DNA of 64,000 bases from Tillandsia leiboldiana (Eukaryota; Streptophyta; Magnoliopsida; Poales; Bromeliaceae), in contig JAQNDB010000562.1 of assembly GCA_029204045.2 (NCBI GenBank), positions 1-64,000 of the forward strand. Reading direction: 5' to 3'. The notes under the pieces are model-generated. The model saw nothing but the letters and a program-made list of their open reading frames with translations. It had not been told where the DNA came from and searched no databases. The position numbers were made by a program, and so were the translations under genes. This document shows, one piece after another, positions 32,102 to 42,900 of this stretch (position 1 is the stretch's first letter; each line of letters begins with the position of its first letter).

Positions 32102-33251
32102 GCTGCGCGCTGCGCACGCGCTGCGCGCCCTCCTGCTTGCTGCGCGGCTCCCGCAGCGCGCCCATTGTGCGCTGGCGCTGCGCGGTGCCCACCGCGCGCT
32201 CGCTGCGCCCTGCGCGCCCGCCGCGCGCCCCCTGCTTGCTGCGCGTCGCACCAACCCACAAGGACAAGCAGTCCCAAACAACCCAACACCTCAACCTACT
32301 CAGGTTCCCACTCCAACCAACCAAAACCACAAAAACCAAGCTTCTTCAAAAAAAAAACTGCAAGGCCACATACCTCGCTCAAGGCTCGACGGCGCTCCGC
32401 TTGGCTCCACAAGGCCTCTAATAGCAAGTCCTCACAACACTCCTCTCATTCCCATCTTTCACTACCTCTCTTATCAACTACCTCTTCTACATTTTCCACC
32501 TTCTTTCTTTCCTCTGTTCTTTCTTTTTTTCCTCTGTTTCTCTAGGTGAAGGAGATGATGACGTGGCCCGAATTAATTAGTGGTAGGCTAATTAAGGATG
32601 GTGGTTGGCATCCATTAATAAGGGAAAAAGACCATAATACCCCCATTAAAAAAAATATCTAATACCCCTCTAATCAATTCTTTTCTCTTTCCTTGCTTTC
32701 TTAATCCTTTAATTCACAGACCCAAACCACCAATTAACATAAATTAATTAAAATAATTAAATAATCCATCAAAAGCCCATACCAACTCACTTTTTGCCTT
32801 CGGGGCCTCCACACTGGTCCGAAACCTCCCAAACTCCGCTGTAATCCCAAAATACACATGTCCAAAGTTTTTCCCACTCAAAAAGCTCAACGGTGGAGTC
32901 GGTGTGCTAATTTCAAAAACCGGCTCCAAAATTGCCAGTTCCAACTCACTTTTCGCCTTCGGGTCCTCCGCGTCAGTCCGGAACCTCCCGAACTCCGCTG
33001 TAATATGAAAATACACAAGTTCCAAGTGTTTCCCAATTTTTCTGCACACCAAGGTGGAGTCGAGGCTTCCCAAACCAGTCATCTATCGGCGCACAAAGCC
33101 CGGAAAACTCCGAATCAAGCTGGGGCTTCCGCGTAGATCCGAATCAACCCGAACTCAACTGAAGACACATATGGAACACGCCCGAGGCAATTCCTCCGCA
33201 CCACGCCATCTTGCGAGGTCGGTGCGCCATCCGAAAACCCGGTATTCTACA
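32102..33251 (-). repeat. RE7: minus-strand LTR fragment
   Basis: The right end GGTATTCTACA gives a minus-strand start TGTAGAATACC, like the other Ty3 LTRs (TGTAG, TGTAATA). The left part (32102-32245) is dense in GCTGCGCG-like repeats, followed by a pyrimidine-rich leader and an AT-rich stretch. It abuts RE6 on the left. No coding, primer site or polypurine tract is visible. Assignment as an LTR rests on its end sequence and composition. Confidence 0.5.
32782..33036 (-). repeat. Direct duplication of about 96 bp in RE7
   Basis: The block starting CCAACTCACTTTTTGCCTTC at 32782 recurs at 32941 (offset 159 bp) with scattered substitutions, including the shared AAACTCCGCTGTAAT-like core. Confidence 0.85.
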
Positions 33252-33386
33252 AGATGTAACCAAATACAAAGCGGTAAATAAAAGCAAACCGATAAACCTG
33301 AGCATCCAACTTTCTCTCGTGAATCCTTCGCATTCCCTGTAAATCGAAACCAAGCGCCTGCCATGTCCAAGGAACCCAGGCCAAGA
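33252..33386. other. Unassigned 135 bp between RE7 and RE8
   Basis: No repeat elsewhere in the window, no frame and no motif recognised. It may be pre-insertion DNA or the edge of a further decayed element. Confidence 0.4.
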
Positions 33387-34623
33387 TGTTGGGTTATGTA
33401 TAATATGGATCTAAATAGGGGAAAAAACACCTAGAGGGGGGTGAATAGGTGTAAATGTTTAAACACTCAAAAATCGTTGCGCAATAAAACCCAATGCGGA
33501 AATAAAAAATAACACGCACGATTTTTACGTGGAAAACTCCAAACCGGAGTAAAAAACCACGGGACCGATAACACGGTGAAATCCACTAGAATTATAACAC
33601 GTACAAAGGTGATATACCGTACTCACAGACGACTCAACCTTTTTCCATACGTTCCTAGTTGATCTTCTCCGCTCGCTCCGCAACGCTTCTCGAATCCACG
33701 ATCTGCGTCCAACGCCGAATCCACGACGTCTGACCGAATCCACGGTCTTCACCCAGTAGCACGTCTTGAATCCACGAACGTACCTCGCTCCGAATCCACG
33801 AGAGCGGTAGCACCTTGAATCCACAAGGCCACGCGAGTCCACGCGCCGATTTGGGAAATCGTTGTTTTTTGGGTGGTGATGATCCGCCGAATACTTAGAT
33901 TAGAAATAGATCGGAAATACCATCTAAGTATTCATTGATTTGATTCTACTCAAAATCTGAGTATGAAACCCTAGAATCAAATCAATCAATATAGATGAAG
34001 AAACATAGGATTAAATCTATTGATTTCCTTTCTTCTCTATATGTGGGTTTTTCTATTTTTGACCGTATTTGGATTACCCTAGAAAATGAATCGTAGGGTC
34101 TATTTATAGGTTAGAAACCGTTGGAAGAGGATAAGAATCAAAAACTAACTTTTTCTAGAATTTTACAGGACGACAATCGGGATCGGATTTACGGCGATCC
34201 GGATTGTCGTAACGAAACAGACAATTCCCAGAAAACAAAGGTTCGGGATCCGGATTGAAATGCCTGATCCGGATCGTTCATATATTTCAGCAAAAACCAA
34301 TGTTCAGGATCCGGATCAGAATTGGCTTGGATCCGGATTGGATTTGCGTATGAACTAGCACCCTTCGGGATCCGGATTGAAATGTCTGATCCGGATCCTG
34401 AACATGTCCCATGTCCAGTTTTTGATTTTTATGCAATTAAAAATTCATCCAAGTGTTTCTACACTATAAGAAGTATTCGGATCACCAAAAATAATTAGTT
34501 AAACATACCTGATCCTTTTGAATTCTTCTTTCTTGAGATTGAGATATATAATCCAAACTTCTTAACCTTCAATCTTCAAGACTCGATACTTTCACGAAAT
34601 GCGCCAAAACAAAATCCTTAACA
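33387..34623 (-). repeat. RE8 3' LTR (1237 bp)
   Basis: On the minus strand it begins TGTTAAGG at 34623 and ends CCCAACA at 33387. It contains a TATA box CTATAAATAG (34100-34109), upstream of it several GATCCGGATC-type palindromes (34189-34400), and downstream about seven copies of GAATCCACGA (33678-33845). The RE10 LTR has the same three features in the same order. Confidence 0.88.
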
Positions 34624-34635
34624 ATCTCCCCCTTT
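34624..34635 (-). promoter_or_regulatory. RE8 polypurine tract
   Basis: Minus strand AAAGGGGGAGAT directly before the LTR start. A second copy, AAAAAGGGGGAGA, lies 500 bp upstream at 35141-35153. Confidence 0.87.
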
Positions 34636-35426
34636 GGCGGTTTCGTGACAAAACACAAATCCACTTAAAAAAATTCAAAAAGATATTTTTGTTGCTATCA
34701 CCATACAACAAAAATTTACAATGGAGATCCAAAAATAAATACATGAGATAAACTCCTAAAACAGACTCTAGACTTAGACATCTGCACTCTCTGCAAAAAG
34801 AAATCATTCTTGACAAAAGAGATCGTTAGATACCTCAAGAATATTTAGCATTCAAAACCTAACAGAGATAGAGTTTATACTCACCATGACATTCACGAAT
34901 TCAGATATGTAATAAGATCACAATCAAACATCGACATATCTTCTAAGCAATAAAATTCCAAATGTCATAACTTTGTTAGTAATCAAACAACTTGTTAGTA
35001 ATATTGCATGCCCAAATAGTTAGTCGAATAGTTAGTCGAGACATGCATGCAATCACAATACAAAACCAAAGTTGAGTTGATATACTTACCATCAAAGTTC
35101 AAAGTTCAAAACCATTAGTGATGATCATTATTCATCTCTCTCTCCCCCTTTTTGTCACAAAAGTTAGCCAAAATTACAAGAGAAGGAAGAGTTAAAAAGT
35201 TCCAAAAAAAAATGTGAAAAACCTGAGATCTAAACAAAAATACTAAAAGCCTGCAAAAGAAAAATGAAAGTTAGAGCAGGAATCAATCATCTGAGTCTGA
35301 TTCATCTGAGGCGCTGCATCCCATTTTCGACAACATTTTCTTCATCAACTTCTTCATCGAAGAAACTGATTTGGTCAATGTGATTTGGGATGCGGTGATG
35401 ATTTCAAGTTCTTCTGAAATACGCCT
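34636..35426 (-). other. RE8 3' spacer
   Basis: AT-rich non-coding sequence between the accessory ORF stop and the polypurine tract. Only the second polypurine-like tract (35141-35153) stands out. Confidence 0.65.
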
Positions 35427-36685
35427 CTATTCTTTCGTGATTTTTTCTTGTTCAAAGGATAAGCGTTGTTGCTGTTTATAAATTGAGGTGACCGACGCTT
35501 CATCATCTGGTGCGGGTGTTTGCCGGGACGGAGACGCAGAAGTGCCGACACAAGGTTTCTTTCCGGATGAGGGAGCCGTAGTGACATGTGGCAGTTTATG
35601 AAGAGACTTAACAACGGTGGATTCATTTATCATGCCTAGGCAATGTTGATATGATGTTGAGCTGATGTCAATCTGGAACTTCTTCAAGATCCTCATAATG
35701 ATCAATGGAAAAGGAAGCCTTTCGGTAGGATGAGGATGCTCAACATATCTAGACATCCTGTTCCAGATAATGTATGGGATATTCATGTTCAATCCCATTG
35801 CTTCAGATGGGTGTCCTAGAAGGTACAAAAATAACATTCGATCCCATCTCACCACCTTTGTCTGCATGTTTGGGAGAATGTTATAACAAGTGATGAAATT
35901 GAGAAACCGGTATTCAAGCCGAAGTTGTTTGGATTTAACAGATTTTTCCGTTGATTCAGTGCCTTCCAAACATATTCCTTTGATAACTGTTTGCCACAAG
36001 GCATTCGTTAAGCTTCTTCCAGTTAAGTAGTTCAACCCTGATCTGCTCGATTGCATCCCCAGGACTTCCCCAATTAATTGCAGAGTTATCTTGAGTCTTG
36101 TCCCTTGGATGTTAGTATAGAACTGCATAGAGCCGTGATCATCTTCCTGAAGATGTCTTGAATTTGTGTAAAAAGTTCTCACTCGGTGCAGACAATATCC
36201 AAGCAATTCAGGGAATCTGCAAACTTGAATAAGATTGGCTTGTTCTATTAAAGTCCCGAATTCCGGTGAGTGATCACGAAGAGCACCAATATTGACATGT
36301 CTCTCACCGATGCATTCTCGATGTTCAAATGCCCTAAGACGGTCAGTATTAATGAATACTTCTTCCAAGCGAGGTGGAGAATCAGGAGTCACCTGCTCAT
36401 TAATTTCAATACCTCGCGCTCGTCAAGCCGTCTAGCAAGTCTTTTTCTCTTTATCGAGATGGATGAAGAGGTCAGTGGTGCTTTTCCTTTATCCATGGCA
36501 GTTTTTCTTTTTGATGAGACAGGTGTCGTCTTAGCAGGCGTCGCTTCCTCATTCATCAATTCGTCCCAATTCACTTCATCCTTTTCTGATTCCGTCTCTG
36601 AATCTTCAACAAGAAGACATTCTCCCTTTTTTAAAGGTTTCTTTGCCCTCTTCAATTTATTAGTTGCTCTTGTGTGCACCATAGC
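35427..36685 (-). pseudogene. RE8 accessory ORF (plant transposon-protein-like), frameshifted
   Basis: Starts MVHTRATNKLKRAKKPLKKG at 36685, followed by an acidic serine-rich stretch and a basic region, about 98 codons. The frame then shifts near 36390-36425 and continues for about 320 residues to the stop at 35427. The second part contains VRTFYTNSRHL, FYTNIQGTRLKITLQLIGEV and an LG-x-Q turn, the pattern of the plant transposon-associated domain often annotated as Transposase_32. The two parts would make about 420 residues. It lies after pol in sense orientation, where Sireviruses may carry an extra or env-like gene; I see no signal peptide or membrane helix, so env is unlikely. Upstream lie a promoter-like module and a candidate intron. 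Function unknown. Confidence 0.65.
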
Positions 36686-36746
36686 AGAGAGAAGGAAGAT
36701 TACCCAAGTGATCACCATTTTGCTATTGTTTGTGAAGAGGAGAATC

Positions 36747-37131
36747 CTGTGAGCAACAACTCAAGAACATGACAAAAATCGTTTATTTTCAAAAATTTGA
36801 AAAATTGTACCTAAACAATCATTATCATGTAGAGAGAATAATAATCAAATTAGTTTTCCAAAAAGAATTTTAAAAATAGATCAATTCCATGATTTTCAAA
36901 AATTCTTATTATATGCCCTAAAACCGAATTTTTAGAAATCGAAGCCTAAAAACCCGTTAATCAGGAGAATACCTAGCATATAATCAAAACTAATCTACCC
37001 AGAGTTCTTATTTCAAAAGAAATTTGATCAAAAACCAATCCAAAACGAAAAAGATATAAAGTTTTCATCACGTTTTGAGGAAGAACATGAAAAAACTGTG
37101 AAAAACCGAGATTTTGATCAAGAAAACTTAC
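36747..37131 (-). other. Candidate 5'-UTR intron before RE8 accessory ORF
   Basis: Minus strand: donor TCTAAGTAAGTTTTC with GTAAGT at 37131-37126, and acceptor TTGTTGCTCACAG ending at 36747, about 385 nt apart. The interval is strongly AT-rich, as plant introns are, and ends 61 nt before the ORF ATG. Splicing is inferred from signals only. Confidence 0.45.
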
Positions 37132-37248
37132 TTAGAATCGAAGAACTCGAGTTTGGAAGCTTCCAAGATGGATGAAGTCTAGAGAGAGAAGCTCTGGAGA
37201 CTTAGGAACAAAAGATTGAAGTAAAAAGAAATCAAAACCCTTTTGTTC

Positions 37249-37368
37249 AATATAAAACCCTAGCCGCGATCCGGATCAGTTCGTGAATCCATTCCGGATC
37301 GGCTACCCGCAGGAAATACCTGCGTTCGGGATCCGGATCGGCTTGTCCAATCCGGATCAGCTCTAAAT
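37249..37368 (-). promoter_or_regulatory. Promoter-like module before RE8 accessory ORF
   Basis: Four CCGGATC palindrome cores (37268-37368), including TTCGGGATCCGGAT found word for word in the RE8 and RE10 LTRs, lie just upstream on the minus strand of a weak TATA-like TTTTATATTG (37249-37258). In both LTRs the same palindromes precede the TATA box. Confidence 0.5.
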
Positions 37369-37642
37369 TTTTCTTCAGAAAAATTCAGAAAAATTCCACA
37401 AAATCCAGAAAAAGTATGTAAGAACTTCTATGTATCAACTTTAAATGAAAATCATCGTTTCATATAACAAGAAATAGATTATGCAAAATCTATCAACAAT
37501 ATCCAACAAATGAAACGAAAATTTATAAAAATTTAATCCCTTAAAGTTGAACAACTTCAATTACATCTAACATGATCTTATGAGTAATGCCTTTATCAAA
37601 TCATCAATTTGGTAAAGAAAATGAAATACCAAGATCAATAGA

Positions 37643-39956
37643 TGTCACGCCCCGGGGGTCTCGCTCAGCGGAAAAGAAAGAGTTGTTTGATTGAGTCCCT
37701 TAATTTTTTTTTTTGAAATTCAGTCTTCCCCGGCACATGCCCAGACCCGCCGCATATACAGATTCACTCGAAAATCGGGCAGAGTCTCCTCTGTATATGC
37801 ACGGCGTCGCGGCTATTACAACATCTCAACTCAAGCATTCAGTTAATCACAACAGTTCGAGTATTCAATCAACAATGTAAACTAAACAGAGTGCCCGCCG
37901 CCAATCAAGTTGAAAGGATAAACTCACAGTTTTGAAAACAGGCCCACACGACCCAAGGTTTTGAAAACGGTTTGGAAAGATGCCATAAATCCACAAGGTT
38001 TGGAAACAGGTCCACACGACCCGAGGTTTTGAAAATGGTTTAGAAATCTCATAAAACCACAGGGTTTGAAAAAGTGGGCCCACACGACCCCATATTTTTG
38101 AAAGATAGTTTTCGAAGTTCCTTTTTCTTTTCTAGTTACTTTGCTTTGGAAAAACGACCAAACGGGCGAATAAAAGAAGCATAAAACCAAATCCGGAACA
38201 CCGGGAATCAACATCCACACCGACCCCACAAGGTTATCGCGAACCACACCGTAGTCTACAGTACCAAATGAAATGCAAGGAATAAGTAAAGGGGATACAG
38301 ACTAGGGCTCCTCACAGCCCGACCACTCCCGTCTCGACCTCACCGCCATCTACCGCTCACCGCTGAAAGAACCTGTCACGGAGTGGGTAGTCAGCGACAT
38401 GCGATAATAATAATAAGCAGGAAAGAAAGCCAAACCCAATAGTAAAACTATCCGGAGCAACCACTCGACTCACTGGAAGAGTGACACGCGAACACATGTA
38501 ACACCTGCAACATCTGTAATGCCTGTAACACCTATACACCTTGATCTCGTCGGGCACCTATCCCGACGGATCGCACCGCTCACACCTTGGGGCACCTGAC
38601 CTCGTCGGACACCTATCCCGACAGGTCGCACCTTTTTCCCCCACCTTTTGACGCCTCAAACCCCACACCTACGGGGGCCCCCAGCACGTCACCTTGTGGG
38701 TTAACACGGGTCGAAGACCGCTTTCCCGGAAAAGAGCACCCTTTGCGGTGGCCAGACCGCGGGTGCGCGTGTCGCAACCACGAGCACAAAAACCCGGATA
38801 CAGGATAATATCGCAAACATAGAGACCGTCAGCATTAGTAATATGAATATGCAGTTAAACAACTATCCAAGAATACCGAGTCTATACTTTGTCTCAAAGG
38901 AACCCACCTCTTTCGTCGTCGCGCTGCTGGTTGACCTCAGGTTCTTTCGCGTCTCGGTGTGCCTGCCCGGACCTACACGAACCTGTCACACCGGAGTTAG
39001 TAACTCCAACTTCCCGAAAGGTACACTAAAGTAAAAAGGGACGCGGAACACCCAACCCTCCAGGTCGATCACGGGGCACGCCCCGCCGATTCGGCAAAGA
39101 TGGCGGCGTCCCCGGGCGAGGCCAACAACACGGACGGCTCCGGCTCCCGCGGAACCCACCGGCCCCTCCCCCTCCTTGCTGCCCGCAAGTGCGGGCGCGC
39201 GCTTGCGCCCGGCCCCGCGCGGCTGGGCGGCATGCTGTCCGCATGCGGGCGTTTCCCGCATGCGGCTCCGTGCGCGCCGGACTCCGGCGATGCCATCGCC
39301 CCTCCTCCCCCCCCCTCGTCCGCTCCAATCAAGAAACGAAACAAGAAAAGCAAGAAAATAAAACCCTAACGTGCTCACCTCGGTTGCCGGAGGGAAGGGC
39401 GATCCGATCCTGTGAGTTCGGCTACAAGGGATGTGAGGTCGTCTCCCTCTCCTTCCTTGGTCTCGCCGCTTGGATCCTCCGCACGATCGGTGAGGAAGAG
39501 GGTACGGTTGGGGGGGGAAAAAAAGTCTCCTCCTCGTCCGCGCTCGGGTGTCGTACCCTAGAGTGAGGGGAGTTGAGATAGATATAAGCCCGAGCGATCA
39601 GAAAAGGGGAAAGGAAAATGAACCCGTTTCAAGTCAAAATAAACCAAAACCAAAAGGTCGGGTTCGAACCGGGTTCCGGTCTGCCTGGTACCCCACGTTG
39701 GTCGCCAGAACCAACCGCCACCTTCTGGAATTTATTCTGGGAGATTTCGGAGTCGGAATCCAAAACCGATTTCGCCGGCGGTCTCCGTTTCGCGAGCTTT
39801 ATTGACTAAAAATACTCGCGAGCCCCGACGATCTGTCCAAAAACAAAGAATTATTAGTCCCCCCTCCCGGACCCCTGAAACGAAGCGCGAATTATAGAAA
39901 ACCCAAAAGTAGACCCAAGAACGGAACCACAGTATTTTAAACCAGCGGATATTACA
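37643..39956 (-). repeat. RE9 3' LTR
   Basis: Plus-strand ends TGTCACGCCCCGGGGG and GATATTACA. U5 hairpin GCATATACAG/CTGTATATGC at 37752-37800. A perfect inverted repeat with 11-bp arms CCGCATGCGGG/CCCGCATGCGG and 5-nt loop is at 39239-39265. A TATA-like sequence on the minus strand is at 39581-39590. It has G8A7 where the 5' LTR has G17A3. Confidence 0.95.
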
Positions 39957-39995
39957 CTACTCACCTTTTAAAAACGAGTTTCGTCCTCGAAACTC
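39957..39995 (-). promoter_or_regulatory. RE9 polypurine tract and dyad at the pol stop
   Basis: GAGTTTCGTCCTCGAAACTC (39976-39995), an 8-bp stem with 4-nt loop, overlaps the pol stop codon. The purine-rich minus-strand AAAAGGTGAGTAG (39957-39969) then touches the LTR. Confidence 0.75.
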
Positions 39996-42900
39996 AATCC
40001 TGGTTCGCGGTGAAAAGATAGGGATAGCCCTCCCTCATCTTGGACTCCAGCTCGCACGTCGCTTCCCGCTCCTCGTGGTTGTTCCAGAGCACCTTTACGT
40101 AGGGGATGACTCGGTTTCGGAGCGTCTTGCTCTCTCTTGCTAGGATTCGCACCGGGGCTTCCTCGAAGCTTAGGTCCTCCTTCAGTTCGAGTGTCGAGAC
40201 GTCCAGGACATGCGTTGGGTCGGGGAGGTATTTCTTGAGCGTCGAAACGTGGAACACGTCGTGGACCCGGCTGAGGTTCGGCGGTAGGGCGAGGCGGTAA
40301 GCCACTGGGCCAATGCGCTCCAGGATCTCGTACGGCCCCACAAACCGTGGGCTCAGCTTGCCCTTCAGCCCGAAGCATTTGATTCCTCTAGACGGCGAGA
40401 CCCGCAGAAACACGTGTTCTCCCACCTGGAATTCTAGGTCCCGGCGTCTCCGATCCGCGTAGCTCTTTTGCCGACTCTGGGCGGTCAGTAGGCGCTTCCT
40501 GATAAGGCGTACCTTCTCTTCAGTTTCTTCCACCAAGTCGGGTCCCAAGAACTTCCGTTCTCCCAAGTCGTCCCAACAGATCGGGGATCGGCAGCGTCTG
40601 CCGTACAAGGCCTCGTAGGGTGTCATCTGGATGCTGGCCTGGTAGCTGTTGTTGTAGGCGAATTCGATGAGGGGCAGGTAACGCTCCCAACCGATCCCCC
40701 AGTCTAGCACACAGGCTCGCAGCAGGTCCTCCAGCGTCTGTATCACTCGCTCCGACTGTCCGTCCGTTTGGGGGTGGAAGGCCGTGCTGAACTGTAATTT
40801 GGTCCCCAAGGCCTGCTGTAGGCTCTGCCAAAACTTCGAAACAAAGCGTGTGTCTCTATCCGATGTGATCGATGCCGGCACTCCATGCAGTCTCACAATC
40901 TCGCTGAGGTAGACTTGGGCTAATCGCTCTCTGGTCCAGGTTGTGTGAATGGGTAAGAAGTGCGCTGACTTGGTTAGCCGGTCAACAATGACCCAGATTG
41001 TGTCGTGCCCCTGCTGTGAACGTGGGAATCCAGTGACGAAGTCCATGGTGATCTGATCCCACTTCCACTCCGGTACGGGTAATGGTTGTAGCTTTCCCGC
41101 CGGCCGCTGGTGCTCTGCCTTTATCTGCTGACAAACCAGGCAATGCGCAACGTGACGAGTCACATCCCCCTTCAGCTTGGGCCACCAGAAAGTCTGCTTG
41201 AGGTCCCTGTACATCTTTGTACCCCCCGGATGTGCCGCATAAGGGGCGCGGTGTGCCTCAGCTAGGATTTCCTCCTTCAATTCCGGGGTATCCGGCATGC
41301 AGATCCGCCCGCGGAACCGTAAAGTGCCGTCCTCTTCCACGGAGAAGTCACCTCCTTGATCCGGCGAGATCTTGTCTCGTATGAGCTGCAAGTACGAGTC
41401 CGCCTGCTGTCCCCCTCGAATACTCTCGAACAGCGTCGGCTTTACCACCAAGGCCAACAGTTGTGCGACTGTGCCCATTGGTACCACCTCCAACTTCAAT
41501 CGCGAGAATTCCGCGATCAAGGTGCTCTGCTCAGTTATCGTGCGTGCCGTCGCCTCTTCTGGTTGCCCCTTCCTGCTCAAAGCGTCCGCCACTACGTTTG
41601 CTTTCCCGGGGTGGTACTGGATTGTTAGATCGTAATCCTTCAATAGTTCAAGCCACCGCCTCTGCCGCAGGTTTAGTTCCTTCTGGGTGAACAGGTACTT
41701 AAGGCTTTGGTGGTCAGAGAAAACGTTACAGTGGACACCAAAGAGGTAGTGTCTCCATAACTTCAAAACAAAGACCACTGCAGCCAGTTCCAAATCGTGT
41801 ATCGGATAATTCTTCTCGTAATCTTTCAGCTGCCTGGAAGCATAGGCTATTACTTTTCCCTGTTGCATCAATACACCCCCAAGGCCGATCCTCGATGCAT
41901 CGCAGTACACTTCATAATCCTCTTCAGGTGTTGGTAGTACGAGAATTGGTGCCCTGGTTAGCCTTCTTTTAAGTTCTTCGAAGCTCTCCTGGCATTGTGT
42001 CGACCACACAAACTTTTCTCCTTTCCTAGTCAACCGGTTCAGGGGGGCGGCTATCTTCGAGAAGCCCTCGACAAAGCGTCGGTAGTACCCAGCGAGGCCC
42101 AAGAAACTGCGGATCTCCGTTACCGTAGTTGGCGGCTGCCAGGCTGTCACGGATTCCACCTTCTTGGGATCCACGGCGATTCCTTTTGCCGAGATCACAT
42201 GTCCTAAAAAGCCCACCTCGCGTAGCCAGAACTCGCACTTCTTGAGCTTAGCGAACAACTCGTGGTCCCTGAGGGTCTGGAGGATCATCCGCAGATGTTG
42301 CTCGTGCTCCCCGTCGGTGGGTGAATAGATCAGTATGTTGTCGATGAAGACCACCACGAACTGGTCTAGGAAGGGCTTGAAAATCCGGTTCATCATATCC
42401 ATGAAGACGGCGGGGGCGTTCGTAAGCCCGAAGGGCATAACTGTAAATTCATAGTGGCCATACCGGGTCCGGAAGGCGGTCCTTGGAATGTCCTCGTTTC
42501 GAACCCGAAGCTGATGGTAGCCCGATTGCAGATCAATCTTTGAGAAGACCGTCGCTCCCCGCAGTTGGTCGAAGAGATCGTCGATTCTGGGCAGGGGGTA
42601 CTTGTTCTTCACTGTAACTTTGTTTATCCCTCTGTAGTCGATGCAGAGTCGTAGGCTTCCGTCCTTCTTCCGCACAAAGAGTACCGGTGCGCCCCAGGGT
42701 GACACACTCGGTCTGATGAACCCTTTGTCCAAGAGATCCTCCAGCTGCGCCTTGGGCTCTTTCAACTCCGCGAATGCCATTCGGTACGGCGCCTTCGTAA
42801 TCGGCTGCGTGCCCGGTAGCAGCTCAATCGGGAACACCACCTCTCGCTCGGGGGGCATCCCGGGTAGTTCCGTCGGGAAAACATCGGGAAAGTCCCGTAC

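Noticed and set aside
32060..32545. Cys/Ala/Pro-rich frames near the RE6-RE7 boundary as secreted peptides
   Set aside because: They come from GCTGCGCG-type repeats and cross the LTR end at 32101.
33252..33386. Short exon or host gene fragment
   Set aside because: No open frame of useful length, no splice signals and no recognisable peptide.
35427..36685. Accessory ORF as a retroviral-type env gene
   Set aside because: No signal peptide or membrane helix is visible; the motifs fit a plant transposon-associated domain better.
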